From: Anthonomus grandis grandis
Taxonomy: Eukaryota; Arthropoda; Insecta; Coleoptera; Curculionidae
DNA length: 64,000 nucleotides
Direction of reading: 5' to 3'
Assembly: GCF_022605725.1 (NCBI RefSeq)
Contig: NC_065560.1
Span: forward strand, 21,195,052 to 21,259,051
A model generated the notes under the pieces. It did not search any database and was not told the origin of the DNA. It saw only the letters and a list, made by a program, of their open reading frames with translations. This document shows positions 1 through 9,642 of this stretch, piece after piece. Position 1 is the first letter of the stretch; each line of letters starts with the position of its first letter. A program made the position numbers and the translations under genes.

Positions 1-1988
1 GTTTAAGCCATGTGGGACCGCTAAACCACAATGGATGATTAACTAAATTATTTGGCGTTAAGCCTCTACTCGCGCAATCTACAGGATTGTCATCTGATGA
101 AACGTGAAACCACGAAACATTAGGGATATTTTCTTGAATATGGCCTACGCGATTGGCGACAAAAGTCTTCCAACGATGAGGAGAACTCGAAACCCAGGCG
201 AGGACTACGGCGGAATCGGTATATGCAAAAATAGCATTTATCGAAATTAAAGATGAGTAAGTTTTTATTACGAAAGCGAGAAGATCTGATAGAAGAGTAG
301 CTCCTAAAAACTCTAATCGAGGTAGGCTTTGTGATTTAAGAGGTGCGACTCGCGATTTTCCAGTTATTAGGAATGTTTCAATTTTATTATTACATAACTC
401 GGTGCGCAGATACACAGCAGCGGCATATCCCGCTTCAGAGGCATCAGAAAATCCATGAATTTCACAGCATACACTATTTTGAGCGAAAATCTGTCTGGGC
501 AAGACAATGTTTGATATAGCAGGTAACTCTAGCCTGAATCGCATCCAAGAATTGATGATACGAGAATCAGGGATATCATCCCACCCTGAATTAGACAACC
601 ATAGCTTTTGCATCAAACACTTAGCGAAAAAAGTAACCGGAGAAAGAAAACCCAAGGGGTCGAAAATTCTGGCAATCTCTGACAAAATGTGTCTTTTGGT
701 GCAACTTTTGTCGGATGGTTGACATGTATATGAAAAAGTATCAGTTGAAGGGTTCCATTGGAGGCCAAGAACCTTTATGGGTGAAGAATTTTCTTTGTCA
801 AAGGTTATGGGAATCTGACATTCCTCTTGTGAAAAGGACTTCAAGAGGGTGGGGCAATTGCTCGCCCATTTTCTTAATTCGAATCCTCCTGACTTCAAAA
901 TTCCAATAAGATCCTTCTGAAGAGAAACAGCCTCATGTATAGAGCAAGCTCCGGCACAGATGTCGTCGATAAACATTTGTTTGCGTAAAATTTCACAGGC
1001 ATTTGGATATCTATGAGACTCCTGACAAGCTAGCTCTTGAACAGTACGTATGGCCAAAAATGGACTGGAACTTACGCCAAAAGTAACGGTGTTCAAGCGA
1101 TATTCCTGAAGAGGGCCTTGGGAATCAAAACGCCAAAGCAACCGTTGAAAATCTCTATCCTTAGGAGTCAATAGAATTTGTAAATACATTTGTTTTATAT
1201 CAGCCGAAAATACCACAGCATAAAAGCGAAATTTTAGGAGAATACTAGTGATATCAGGTTGAAGTTTAGGACCGCGAAGAAGACTTTCATTCAAACTTAT
1301 ACCCTTCGATCCTTTAGCTGACGCATTGAAAACGACTCGAAGTTTTGTAGTAGATTTTTCGGGCTTAAGCACACAATGGTGAGGGAGATATGCGACAAAA
1401 TTAGGTTTTTTTTCGTCTTGCGAAACTAAACTCATATGACCATTATCAAGATATTGTCTCATAAAATCCGAATATTGACGATACAAATCGGGGTTGCTTA
1501 AAAGGCGATTTTCAAGAGAATAAAAGCATCGCTTCGCCATAGAATAGGTATCACCTAGATCGGGGTCTGAGTTGCGAAAAGGAAGAGATACAATAAAACG
1601 ACCTGACTTGTCTCGCGAGACAGTGTCTTGGTATATCTTTTCAGCTCTCTTATCATGGGGAGAGCTATATAATTTTACCGGGACTGATTCCAATTCCCAA
1701 AACTTATTAAGAGTCTGATGAAGGGATGGTTTCGCTAAAGAAACATAAGATTCTACCTGAAACGATTGAGGAAAATTGGAGATTTTTCCGAGAAGTACCC
1801 ATCCAAATTCAGTCTCAATGGCTGTAGGGCTACCACTGGCTCCAGGAATTCGACCTGACTTCAATACTTGCGAAAACAGATCTGCTCCAAGTAACATATC
1901 GACTGGAGCAGGAATATTAAAATCTCTATCACCAAGCTTCAAATTTGAAATATCGTTCCAATGTGGAGACATAATCTTAAGAGGGTAT
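1..1988 (-). CDS. BEL/Pao element 1 pol: reverse transcriptase and RNase H (partial, runs off left edge)
   Basis: Reverse transcriptase (RT) and RNase H part of an LTR retrotransposon polyprotein, copying element RNA into DNA in cytoplasmic particles. The frame is open from about 1988 to position 1 with no stop. It contains the post-protease motif VDMLLGADLF, the BEL/Pao signature KLRVVFNASAKGSKGISLNE, and the RT catalytic motif as MFIDDICAG (F in place of the usual Y of YxDD). RNase H-like blocks GFSDASEAGYAAAVYL and YTDSAVVLAW follow, then DDNPVDCASRG. Integrase must lie beyond the left edge. The frame joins the protease ORF at 1977 only through a +1 shift. BEL/Pao identity is firm; the host lineage is not resolved. 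Confidence 0.88.
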
Positions 1989-2345
1989 ATCTGAGCAAAT
2001 CTTTGGCAAAACAAAAACCTCAATGGTAAACAATGGTGATGACGCATCAACAGGTTTAATTGTACAACTGGACGTCCCACTAGTAGTACCCGCTGATTGA
2101 CTAATTCCCACAATAGGGATAACGTAATTCTTTTTTGGAAGGCCCAATCGATTTAGGCAAGACTCTGTAATGAAATTAGCTTGACTAGCAGAATCTAGGA
2201 GTACGCGAACCTTTTGAATGTTTCCTCGTACCTCGATAATGTCCACATAAGTGGTAGATAGAAGTACTGTACTTTTAGGTATAACAGATTTTAGACAGGC
2301 ACATGCGCAGTTAACCTGTGTCACTTCTTCAGATTGATTTGACAA
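1977..2345 (-). CDS. BEL/Pao element 1 aspartic protease segment
   Basis: Retropepsin-like segment between gag and RT. The active-site region reads VLLDSASQANFITESCLNRL, matching the BEL/Pao pattern D-S-(A/G)-S-Q-x-N-F-I. It overlaps the end of gag by 25 bases in a different frame and stops (TAA) at 1977, just before the RT frame opens. In many BEL elements gag-protease-RT is one ORF, so the two frame changes are either 1-base decay or frameshift sites. Nothing in the sequence decides between these. Confidence 0.75.
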   Translation of the reverse strand: MSNQSEEVTQVNCACACLKSVIPKSTVLLSTTYVDIIEVRGNIQKVRVLLDSASQANFITESCLNRLGLPKKNYVIPIVGISQSAGTTSGTSSCTIKPVDASSPLFTIEVFVLPKICSDIPS

Positions 2346-3723
2346 TTGTTGATTCGAGTGTGATGCGAAATATTATCGAGATGAGATGAAATCGGGGGCT
2401 CAGGAATTATTAAAGTAGAAGTTCCGGGAACGTTGGATTGCACTGAATTATTATGTCTGGAATTTGGCGAAAAATGAACCAAAGTATGATGGCGAGATAG
2501 ACAGTTGCGACAGTTAAATGTCGAAGGACAGTTCTTTAACATATGCGTAAACCTTAAGCAGTTTATACAGGCATTATTTTGTTTAATAAAGGCAAAACGA
2601 TCATGCGGGGATTTAGCAAGAAATAAAGAACATTGCGACAAATTATGTGTAGATTGATTGCAAAGGCGACACTTTTGCAATTTTTCAGGGAATGAAGAAA
2701 CTCTTGAACCTATATTATTTGAAGAACTAGCTAATGCTGAACGGTTAAGATTGTTACTAGGAATATTTGCGACAAAAGTTTGAGAATAATTTTTGGGGCT
2801 ATGAAATGAACTATTTTGACTTTTGAATTTATTCGAGGATGACGCGGGTATTTTTTGGTGTCGAGGGGAAGGCATAATCTGAACAGATTCTAAGGCTTTA
2901 CAATGATTATGCAGAAATTCAACTAAATTTTTGTAAGTGGGTAATTCTACCTTACTATACTCCATTTCAAAAGTAGTTCTGGTTTGATTATCGAGCCTTT
3001 GAAGCAACATATTGAATAAAACAAAACACCACTGGTCAGTTGGAAAGCCTAAAATATGCAGAGCTGCAGTATTTTCATTAAAACAGTCTAACAAATTGCG
3101 TAGGTCCTTAAGAAAATTTGATTTTAAAAACGGAGCAGTATTTAAAGCGTTCCAATAGGTGGTTGCTAAAATTCTTTTATTTTGATAGCGATCTAACAAT
3201 GTTTGAAACGCAATTTCATGGTTTGCTTCAATAGTGGGTATGGACTTAATCAGATTTAGTGGTTCACCTTTTAGAAGAGAAATCAAATATTGAAATTTTT
3301 GTATGTTGGCCAGAGTCATATTTTCGTGAACTATTGACTTAAACATATCAAAAAAAACAGGCCATGACTTCAAATTACCATCAAAACTAGGTACGGTTAA
3401 TTTTGGTAACTTAGCATTTAAATCAGTGTGATTTGGTACTGTGGGAGCTACATTAGTGCTTAGCGAAAAACTATTTTCTTCGGGTGGACACACTTGTGAA
3501 TAAATTGTTTTGACTTTAAAATAATTTAAATCTACTTGCTGTCTAATAACATCTTCGACAACGAATTCTTCATCATTCTCTAAGAAACCAACCACATCAT
3601 TATGAAATTAAATAATGGAATATCGTGACGATTATTTACAGTTTTTTCGGCAAAAATATAAATGTCGGTTATACGTTTAATAGAAACATTTCGTTTTTGA
3701 GCAACTTTATGTTTTGAAGACAT
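2321..3723 (-). CDS. BEL/Pao element 1 gag (DUF1759-like with zinc knuckles)
   Basis: Capsid/nucleocapsid polyprotein of the element. The best ATG is at 3721-3723 (MSSKHKVAQKRN), but that frame stops after about 47 codons near 3600 and the main frame opens there, so there is a frameshift near 3600. The main part (3595 down to 2321) holds the capsid motif KLTVPSFDGNLKSWPVFFDM, typical of BEL/Pao gag. Two Cys/His clusters follow at about residues 310-375: CRLCNQSTHNLSQC and CINCLRFTHMLKNC, then CRNCLSRHH. About 424 residues of the main frame are intact. The protease ORF overlaps its end. Confidence 0.82.
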
Positions 3724-4260
3724 TTTTCTTTTTAAATAATTAGCTACAATCTGATCAGCCCAAAAAATGAATTATTTTTAGGTTTAAATTGCTTAAAATC
3801 AGCAAAAGATTTTAATTAGAGATTAAATATCAGCGAAAAGATAAAACATTAGCGATATGATATTCAAAAAAGTATACTAGCGAAGAGGTATAGCGAAATT
3901 AATTAATTAGTGCGAGAAAAGAATTAAAAAAAAACTTACAACATTCGATATTATCCTTAGAAGAAATCCACGTTGAACACTTACACTTGATAAACTATAA
4001 AACTACATCCCTTGCGAACAAACCAGCACCAATACCCCAATCTCAAAAACGTTAGAAAATGGACTGTATTCTTTCTTTTCTCTATTGACTTCTTTCTTAA
4101 TTAAAATATTTATGCATCCTAATATTACGCGAACCACAACCGAACGATATACTTTTAGGTTCCAAAAAATATAAACAAACGCCGTCGCGCCGTCAACGTC
4201 TCAGCCGTATTAGGCTTTATTCTTTATTATTTATAATTTATTTCAAATTACCAAAAATAG
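3724..4260 (-). other. Leader and presumed 5' LTR of BEL/Pao element 1
   Basis: Non-coding, AT-rich DNA upstream (in element orientation) of the gag ATG. By position it should hold the leader, primer-binding site and 5' LTR. I could not fix LTR ends because the 3' LTR is outside the window, and no tRNA-complementary primer site was obvious. A candidate polyadenylation motif cluster (AATAAAGAATAAAG on the minus strand) lies near 4210-4230. Confidence 0.3.
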
Positions 4261-4899
4261 ATTTTCAAGGTGATGGGTCAAATACTGTTCACCTGTGTAA
4301 AGACGGTCAGATGGTCGATTTTTTAATATATATAGCAAAAATTGAACGGCTTACACGTTTTTAAATACGATGAGAGCCGACGGACACGAATGATTTAAAA
4401 ATGGCTGTTATGGTGGAATATGAAAAGTCAGATGGATTAATCTGGAATTATTACATGAATATTTCAATCTTTATGTAAATGAAAATCCGGAAGAAGGATC
4501 AGAAAATGTCGCGAAAAGGTGGTTCCTATTAAATGACAAATTTTTTATTGAGATTCGACGCGAAAAGGGTATACTTTGGCAATAAAAATGATGAATGGCA
4601 CCTTACCTTTGGAATTTCTGGATGTGAGTGTCGCAGGGATCCCTGATTTCCTCTGGAGAACTTGACTGGATTCTGCTTGTTTCAAAGTATTCACTTAGGT
4701 TATATTTTTTTTTTTAAACAATGTAGACTTTTGCGAAAAGGAACTTGCGAAGAACTACCTTTTGAGAATTACTTTTTTAATATGCTTGGAGAGAGAGACG
4801 ACTGGTGGCGCTTCAATCGCAAGACTGCTAAGTCGTCTGCGCATCCAGGTACCAACCAAGTATTGCCAATGTATAAATATAAAAATTTAACTTTAGACG
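4261..4899. other. Unassigned intergenic/intronic DNA
   Basis: No recognisable gene. Two short open stretches look protein-like but match nothing I know: about 4390-4580 (+), containing the reading NPEEGSENVAKRWFLLNDKF, and about 4735-4890 (+), containing ERDDWWRFNRKTAKSS. They could be eroded TE or host exon pieces. Their relation to the AAR2 gene downstream is unknown; neither resembles AAR2 N-terminal sequence. Confidence 0.25.
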
Positions 4900-5627
4900 C
4901 GGGAAATAATTGTTGCAGCGACACTGTCTAATGAACATAATCTACAACTTAACTTCAATAAATCCAAGGTTCTATGTTTTGCAAAAAATAAAATTGTAAA
5001 AAAATAAAATGATTGTCAAAAATAATGTTAATATTAACCTAGACAACATTAGACATCTGGGAAATTAAAACAGTTACGGAGAATTTAGGCCTTTATAATC
5101 AGTATCTACAAAAAGAATATTTCAATTTAAAATTACTTTATCGACAACGGCATAAGTATTTTCAATAGAAAACTTAAAATTCTGTTATGCGACTCCTTAA
5201 TATTATCACATTTAAACTACTGTGGTATTGTATACGGACCCTGTATAACTGCAGCTGTATCGAGTCGAATACAGAAATTAAAAAATTCATGTATTCGCTT
5301 AATTTATGGTATTCGCAAATATGAGCATATTAGTCAGGCTTTCAACCAATCAGGGTGGTCTATGTCTATGAGCGAGAGAAGATATTTACATATGGTGTGT
5401 TTATAGCATAATGTCTTATTGCTTAAATCTCCTCCATACCTATATAATAAAATTCGATTTCGAACTGATATCCATAATATAAACATAAGGTTTAAGGGTA
5501 AGCTAACTATTCCAGTGCATTTTACTTCCCTGTTCGAACGATCCTTTTCATATATTATTGCGAAACGTCTAAATGATTTTCCTGCGGTTGTACTTACTAT
5601 AACCGATTCCAAGCGGTTATAGTAAGT
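4900..5627 (+). pseudogene. Truncated CR1/Jockey-type LINE fragment (3' end of RT)
   Basis: Remnant of a non-LTR retrotransposon ORF2 with many stops and frameshifts. Recognisable blocks in order: SNEHNLQLNFNKSKVLCF (about 4920), LCDSLILSHLNYCGIVYGP (about 5185), IQKLKNSCIRLIYGIRKYEH (about 5265), then LLKSPPYLYNKIRFRTDIHN (about 5419). The same blocks in the same order occur in the intact LINE at 35055-37970 (KYYLCNSLILSLLDYGDIVY, IQKLQNSCIRFSYSAAYREH). The 5' two-thirds is missing. The fragment ends at a short perfect hairpin at 5592-5627. Confidence 0.72.
5592..5627. repeat. Perfect 14-bp inverted repeat (8-nt loop) at the LINE edge
   Basis: ACTTACTATAACCG, spacer attccaag, then CGGTTATAGTAAGT: perfect 14-bp arms. 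It coincides with the point where the LINE reading stops making sense. Confidence 0.85.
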
Positions 5628-6304
5628 TATGACGTCACCAATTAGCCCTTTATACGTTATCAATTTGGAACAGTAATTACCCACGTCCGGAGCTGTTTTC
5701 TAAACATCAAATGTCAAAAAAATTTATTATGACTAATAAGTTTTCTTTTTTGATATTTATCAATTTATTTGGCGTCTAGGGTATTATTTACAAACAAACA
5801 AAATGATGAAAGTGACAGCTGACAAGTTACGAAGTTACTTCAACCAAACACGTCCAAGCGGACACGATTGGTTATGTTATAAAGGGACTGTTCAAGGTCA
5901 ACCAAGGGCTTAACCGCGGTTAAAGCCGATACATCGCTTTTAATCGGTTTATGCCTCCAGTTAATTTCAAAAAATATGTAATTAACAAGTTACGGGCAAG
6001 GTGTATCGAAATTTGAGAGAGTTTATAAATAGCAATCTTCTTCTTTCTTTTTATTGTATACTTAATTAAGAATTATAAAATGATATATGAAAATTAATTA
6101 AATCAAAAGATTTTTAGTATTTACTTTTGTAGTCTTCAATTTAGATATTAGAGTTAAGTTAAGATTAGTTGAACAGTTGTTAGATTTATAATCTGACAAA
6201 CTGGAACTTGCCTTTTTGAATATTCACCTTTATTTAATTTTTTTTTATTTTTTTTTATATTTGTCAATCTGTAATCTGAAATGTGAATGTACAATTTCTT
6301 GTCC

Positions 6305-6365
<61 letters not shown>

Positions 6366-6816
6366 CATTATTTAGGTAGATGGATTTTATTTTTTTAATG
6401 GAATACCCAACCTCGGACAAAAGGAAGTCAGGAGATCAAATTTGCTCAAAAATAAATGAGAATTACAAAAAGAAAAAAAAGTGGCGTACCATATTTTTCA
6501 TCAAAAATATTTAGTTTAAACCTTACATGAACGTCACTGTAACAAACAAAAAAAAATGGTGAGCCTCAGAAAATGCCTTTTGATGCATAGAAAATGCATA
6601 CCGAATTTTATTAAAATATCTACTGGGGTTTTACAGGTATTATAAATAAAACATATAAATTGTATTCAATCTAAGGCAAATTATCGTAAACGCCTGTTCA
6701 GGGAAATGATTCATATTATTATGAAAATGTAAATACATTAATTATACCTTACCCTCGTTACCAAACTTTAATGTTTTAACTTTTCAATATATTCTAACGT
6801 TGCTTATCTTTTTCAG
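5628..6816 (+). other. AT-rich non-coding DNA, presumed part of the AAR2 intron
   Basis: No coding signal apart from a microsatellite. It contains a 14-bp palindrome TTAACCGCGGTTAA near 5910. The segment ends in a pyrimidine-rich tract and acceptor CAG at 6814-6816 (ttatctttttcag), which fits the 3' end of an intron. Confidence 0.5.
6305..6370. repeat. ATT/TTA trinucleotide microsatellite
   Basis: About 20 tandem TTA units, uninterrupted until a C at 6366, then degenerate. It produces artefactual poly-Asn or poly-Tyr reading frames that are not genes. Confidence 0.97.
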
Positions 6817-7225
6817 ACCTATCGAAATCCTTGGCGAACTAGAATTCTGCTACATCTGTTTTTTAGTTGGTCATAGTCTTGAGGCATTCGAACAATGGAA
6901 AAGAATTTTCATACTATTTTGTTCTTGCGAAGAAGCTATTACGAAACACCGGATGCTGTACGATAAGTTCCTTTCTATTGTAGAATTACAGGTTGAAGAA
7001 ACTCCGGAGGAATTCTTGGCAGACATTGTTGCGAATAATAATTTTGTCTACTTGAAATTAAAGGATTTATTTCGGTCTATTAGAAGTTCTAATGTTGATG
7101 GCAAGCTAAAGTGTAAGGCTGATCGACTAAAATCTAAGCTCACCAGTTTATACCAGTGGGATTTTAGCCATTTAGAGTCAGAAGATGAAGATGACGCGCC
7201 GGTAGTTGTTGAATTAGAAAACTAA
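6817..7225 (+). CDS. AAR2: AAR2 splicing factor, last coding exon
   Basis: C-terminal part of AAR2, which binds Prp8 and helps assemble U5 snRNP before tri-snRNP formation. The exon follows a clear acceptor (tttttcag, ending 6816). It reads PIEILGELEFCYICFLVGHS, then EAFEQWKRIFILFCSCEEAI, VEETPEEFLADIVANNNF, and ends YQWDFSHLESEDEDDAPVVVELEN with a TAA at 7223-7225. These blocks correspond to the alpha-helical C-terminal domain of animal AAR2, including the conserved end of the type RWDF...APVVVEL. The first exon base completes a codon from the previous exon. Upstream exons must lie left of this point, probably outside the window; I did not find them. No canonical AATAAA follows closely; ATAAAATA occurs near 7272. 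Confidence 0.9.
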
Positions 7226-7953
7226 TGTGATGAGAACAAACTAATTTTATGTGTTTAATAGTAGATTTGTATATAAAATAGGTGAATCTACTTAAAAGAA
7301 TTAGGTAGATTATCTCATATGATGTAAAAATATTATATAGGTATTTGCAAGCAAATAGGGTAGAAAGTAAAGATCTTATTTTACCAGAGATTCCTTTTTT
7401 ATTATGACGACCGGTTTCGCGATTACAATCTTATCGCATCATCAGGTCGAGGAACTTTTAGTCCTCCACCTGAAGATGCGATCCAAAAGACAAAATTTAC
7501 ATTAGATTTAAAACAATAACATCTAAACAGCACCGTTACAACAAAATAAACAAAACAATACAAAAAAAAAAACTATCCGCCATTCAAACTAATTCGACCA
7601 ACGGGGTCATCTATATCTAGTTTTCATAATTAAGAAAAAACGTTACAAAGAAATCTATATATTGACGCCCAATGCTGCTATAGTAAACCGAATGGGTACT
7701 AGATAGTACGGTACCCACAGTAAGTTTAAAATATTTTTTAAAACAATTAAATATATGTCTCCACCAGTTTACATTAAGAAAGTAACAGGGCTTTATTAAA
7801 ATAAGTATTTATTATATTGACAGTTAGTTATTATATTAGAGTATTTATAATATTAAGAATATTTATTATTAATCAATAGGTTACATAGTGAATTGCTCGA
7901 TTTAAAAGCAACCTTAACATTTAAAGAAGTTAGAACTCTCTGGATTTGTTTCA
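7226..7953. other. AAR2 3' flank, no gene seen
   Basis: Non-coding, AT-rich. It contains the AAR2 3' UTR and, at 7406-7448, a structured motif described separately. A partial sister motif (ACCTGAAGATGCGAT) lies on the plus strand near 7469-7483. No ORF of interest. Confidence 0.5.
7406..7448 (-). ncRNA. Hammerhead-ribozyme-like structured motif (candidate)
   Basis: On the minus strand: GACC, then TGATGA, a spare T, stem GCGAT, loop AAGATTGTA, stem ATCGC, then GAAA, CC and GGTC. Counting the last C of GACC, the core reads CTGATGA...GAAA as in hammerhead ribozymes, and GACC can pair with GGTC. It deviates from the canonical hammerhead by one unpaired nucleotide between CTGATGA and stem II. Such motifs are known in Penelope-like elements; whether this one cleaves is unknown. 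Confidence 0.4.
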
Positions 7954-8068
7954 TGTAGTGGAATGCTAATTAGACACTGGTAAATTTTTAATATTTATTT
8001 AATAATAAGGTACAAATTAGGTTAAACAAAGAGACTTGTGTAGTCTGTTGCTTATAAAAATGTAACGT
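7954..8068 (-). repeat. Distal part of BEL/Pao 2 3' LTR
   Basis: Continuation of the LTR beginning at 14001 on the far side of the Gypsy insertion. On the minus strand it shows a TATA-like TTTTTATAAG and an AATAAA-type signal (ATTAAATAAA). A plausible terminal ...CTACA ends at 7954. The outer end is inferred, since no second LTR copy exists in the window for comparison. Confidence 0.4.
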
Positions 8069-8257
8069 TGTGGAAAGGTGTAGTTACCATAGGGTGTATG
8101 AAATAAGACCTTAACAAGGTTTGGTAATAGACTGATTTATTGTATGTTTGATTCCTCTGAATACAGTTTGGTTGTGACGCATTATAACAATAACACAACC
8201 TCGGAACAAGGTTATAATCGAGGTTTTAATAATATAACAAACTTTGATGGCACCACA
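8069..8257 (-). repeat. Gypsy 3' LTR
   Basis: 189 bp, TGTGGAAAGG...GGCACCACA on the plus strand. The purine-rich tract GAAAGGGAAAGA (minus strand, about 8258-8271) lies directly inside it and serves as polypurine tract. Confidence 0.9.
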
Positions 8258-8692
8258 TCTTTCCCTTTCGAAAGAATGGCTTTCATCCGCGCATGATGGA
8301 AGACATTCGTTGTCTATTTGAAAAGATGTAGCGTTACAATAACACCTTAAGCCTGAATCTAAATTACCTTTTTGATTTTTTTTAAACTACCATCTAAATT
8401 ATGCAATGTTAGGATTTATGAAATAAATTGTAATCTATAATAATAATTCTTGATACGAATATAAAGTAAATAAATTAATGGTTCAAGTACATAGTAACGA
8501 TAATAATAATACTATTTATATATTATTATGACATGCTCCTCCGCCCTTGAGGGAAATGTTTGCGAAGCAATTTGAAAACAAACTACTATTATTAATTTTT
8601 CATACTTTGACGTCAATCTGTAACTATTTTGCCAGTGGACCACTAAAGTTAATTCTTAAAAATAGAAAAAAAAATAGAACAGTTTTTTAAAG
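8257..8692 (-). other. Gypsy 3' untranslated region
   Basis: Non-coding DNA between the end of integrase and the 3' LTR, AT-rich apart from the polypurine tract. No env-like ORF. Confidence 0.6.
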
Positions 8693-9540
8693 TTACTCAC
8701 TACCACTTTTGGCACTTTGGCAGTACTCCTGCACTCGGTTTTTATGCACTTTAAGTTCTTTTCCGTTTTCACTTTTCACTGTACAGTTTACATTATCAAT
8801 ACTTATTACTACAAAAGGACCTTTGAACCAAGGATCAAGTTTTGTGCGATTTTCGTTGTTAATCATAATCAAGTCACCTGGCTTGAAATTGAGACCTTGA
8901 GATGTTTGATCGTATTTAACCTTGCGTTTTTCTTTCGATTTGACCAAAAATTCCCTAGTTCGTTGTAAGGAAATTGCATGCGTTGTCGAACTTCTTGGTA
9001 GTAAGCGTCAATGTTATAAACCGGGTCAATTTTATTTGTCAGTTCGTTAGGAATTTCAGGGTTTTTTGCAAAAACTAGCTCAAAAGGAGTATAGTTATGC
9101 AAAACTCCTGGTGTTGTATTATAACAAAATGAAAAATATTTAAGACAACTGTCCCAGTCTGTCCGCGTTTCATTAACGTATGATCGCAAGTATTCATTTA
9201 ATACCCTATGAGTTCTTTCGCACCCCCCAATGCTTTGATGGTGGTAAGCGGTAGAAAATTTGTGGCTAATATTCAGTAAGCTAGACAACTTCTCCATAAC
9301 TTCATTTTTGTATTCGGTACCCACATCCGTTCGGATCTCTTTCATGGGGCCGAAAACTAAAATCAAGTTGTCCATGATAGCTCTTGCTACAGTTGATGCC
9401 TCTTTATTTGGCACTGGTACGACTACGAGGTATTTGGTCAACTCGCACTGCATAGTTACAGCGTAAACATTGTTTTTATCACTTTTAGTGAATGGTCCAA
9501 TTGTGTCTATGCACACTATGTCGAAAGCCTATTGCGGAGT
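8693..9540 (-). pseudogene. Gypsy integrase, catalytic core and C-terminal domain
   Basis: Inserts the element cDNA into host DNA. The core (9516 to 8869) shows the D,D-35-E residues in CIDTIGPFTKS, IRTDVGTEYKNEV and HHQSIGGCERTHRVLNEYL. A frameshift near 8950 separates it from the C-terminal part (8947-8693), which has the GPY/F-like module FKGPFVVISIDNVNC and ends HKNRVQEYCQ. The frame is also broken between the RNase H/zinc-finger segment and the core (about 9520-9640), so no intact integrase can be made from this copy. Confidence 0.85.
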
Positions 9541-9642
9541 TGGTGTAATGATCATGGGTTCCTTATGGGTAATTTTGCTTTTATTTATTTGGCACTTTCT
9601 GCAGTGTTTTACGTAGCTTGCAACGTCACGCGCCATATTCTT

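Noticed and set aside
5334..5684. 116-codon minus-strand frame
   Set aside because: It is antisense to the LINE fragment whose plus-strand blocks match the intact LINE at 35055-37970.
5905..5925. Palindrome TTAACCGCGGTTAA as a possible transcription-factor site
   Set aside because: One palindrome in AT-rich intron DNA is weak evidence; no promoter context was seen.
6154..6420. Poly-Asn or poly-Tyr reading frames over the TTA microsatellite
   Set aside because: They are translations of the simple repeat and have no other support.
7400..7500. CRISPR-like or tRNA-like feature for the repeated CTGATGATGCG / CTGAAGATGCG words
   Set aside because: Only two inverted partial copies, no cloverleaf; better explained as a ribozyme-like motif from a retroelement.
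8709..8968. Plus-strand hydrophobic frames over the Gypsy integrase end
   Set aside because: They are antisense shadows of a clear integrase C-terminus.
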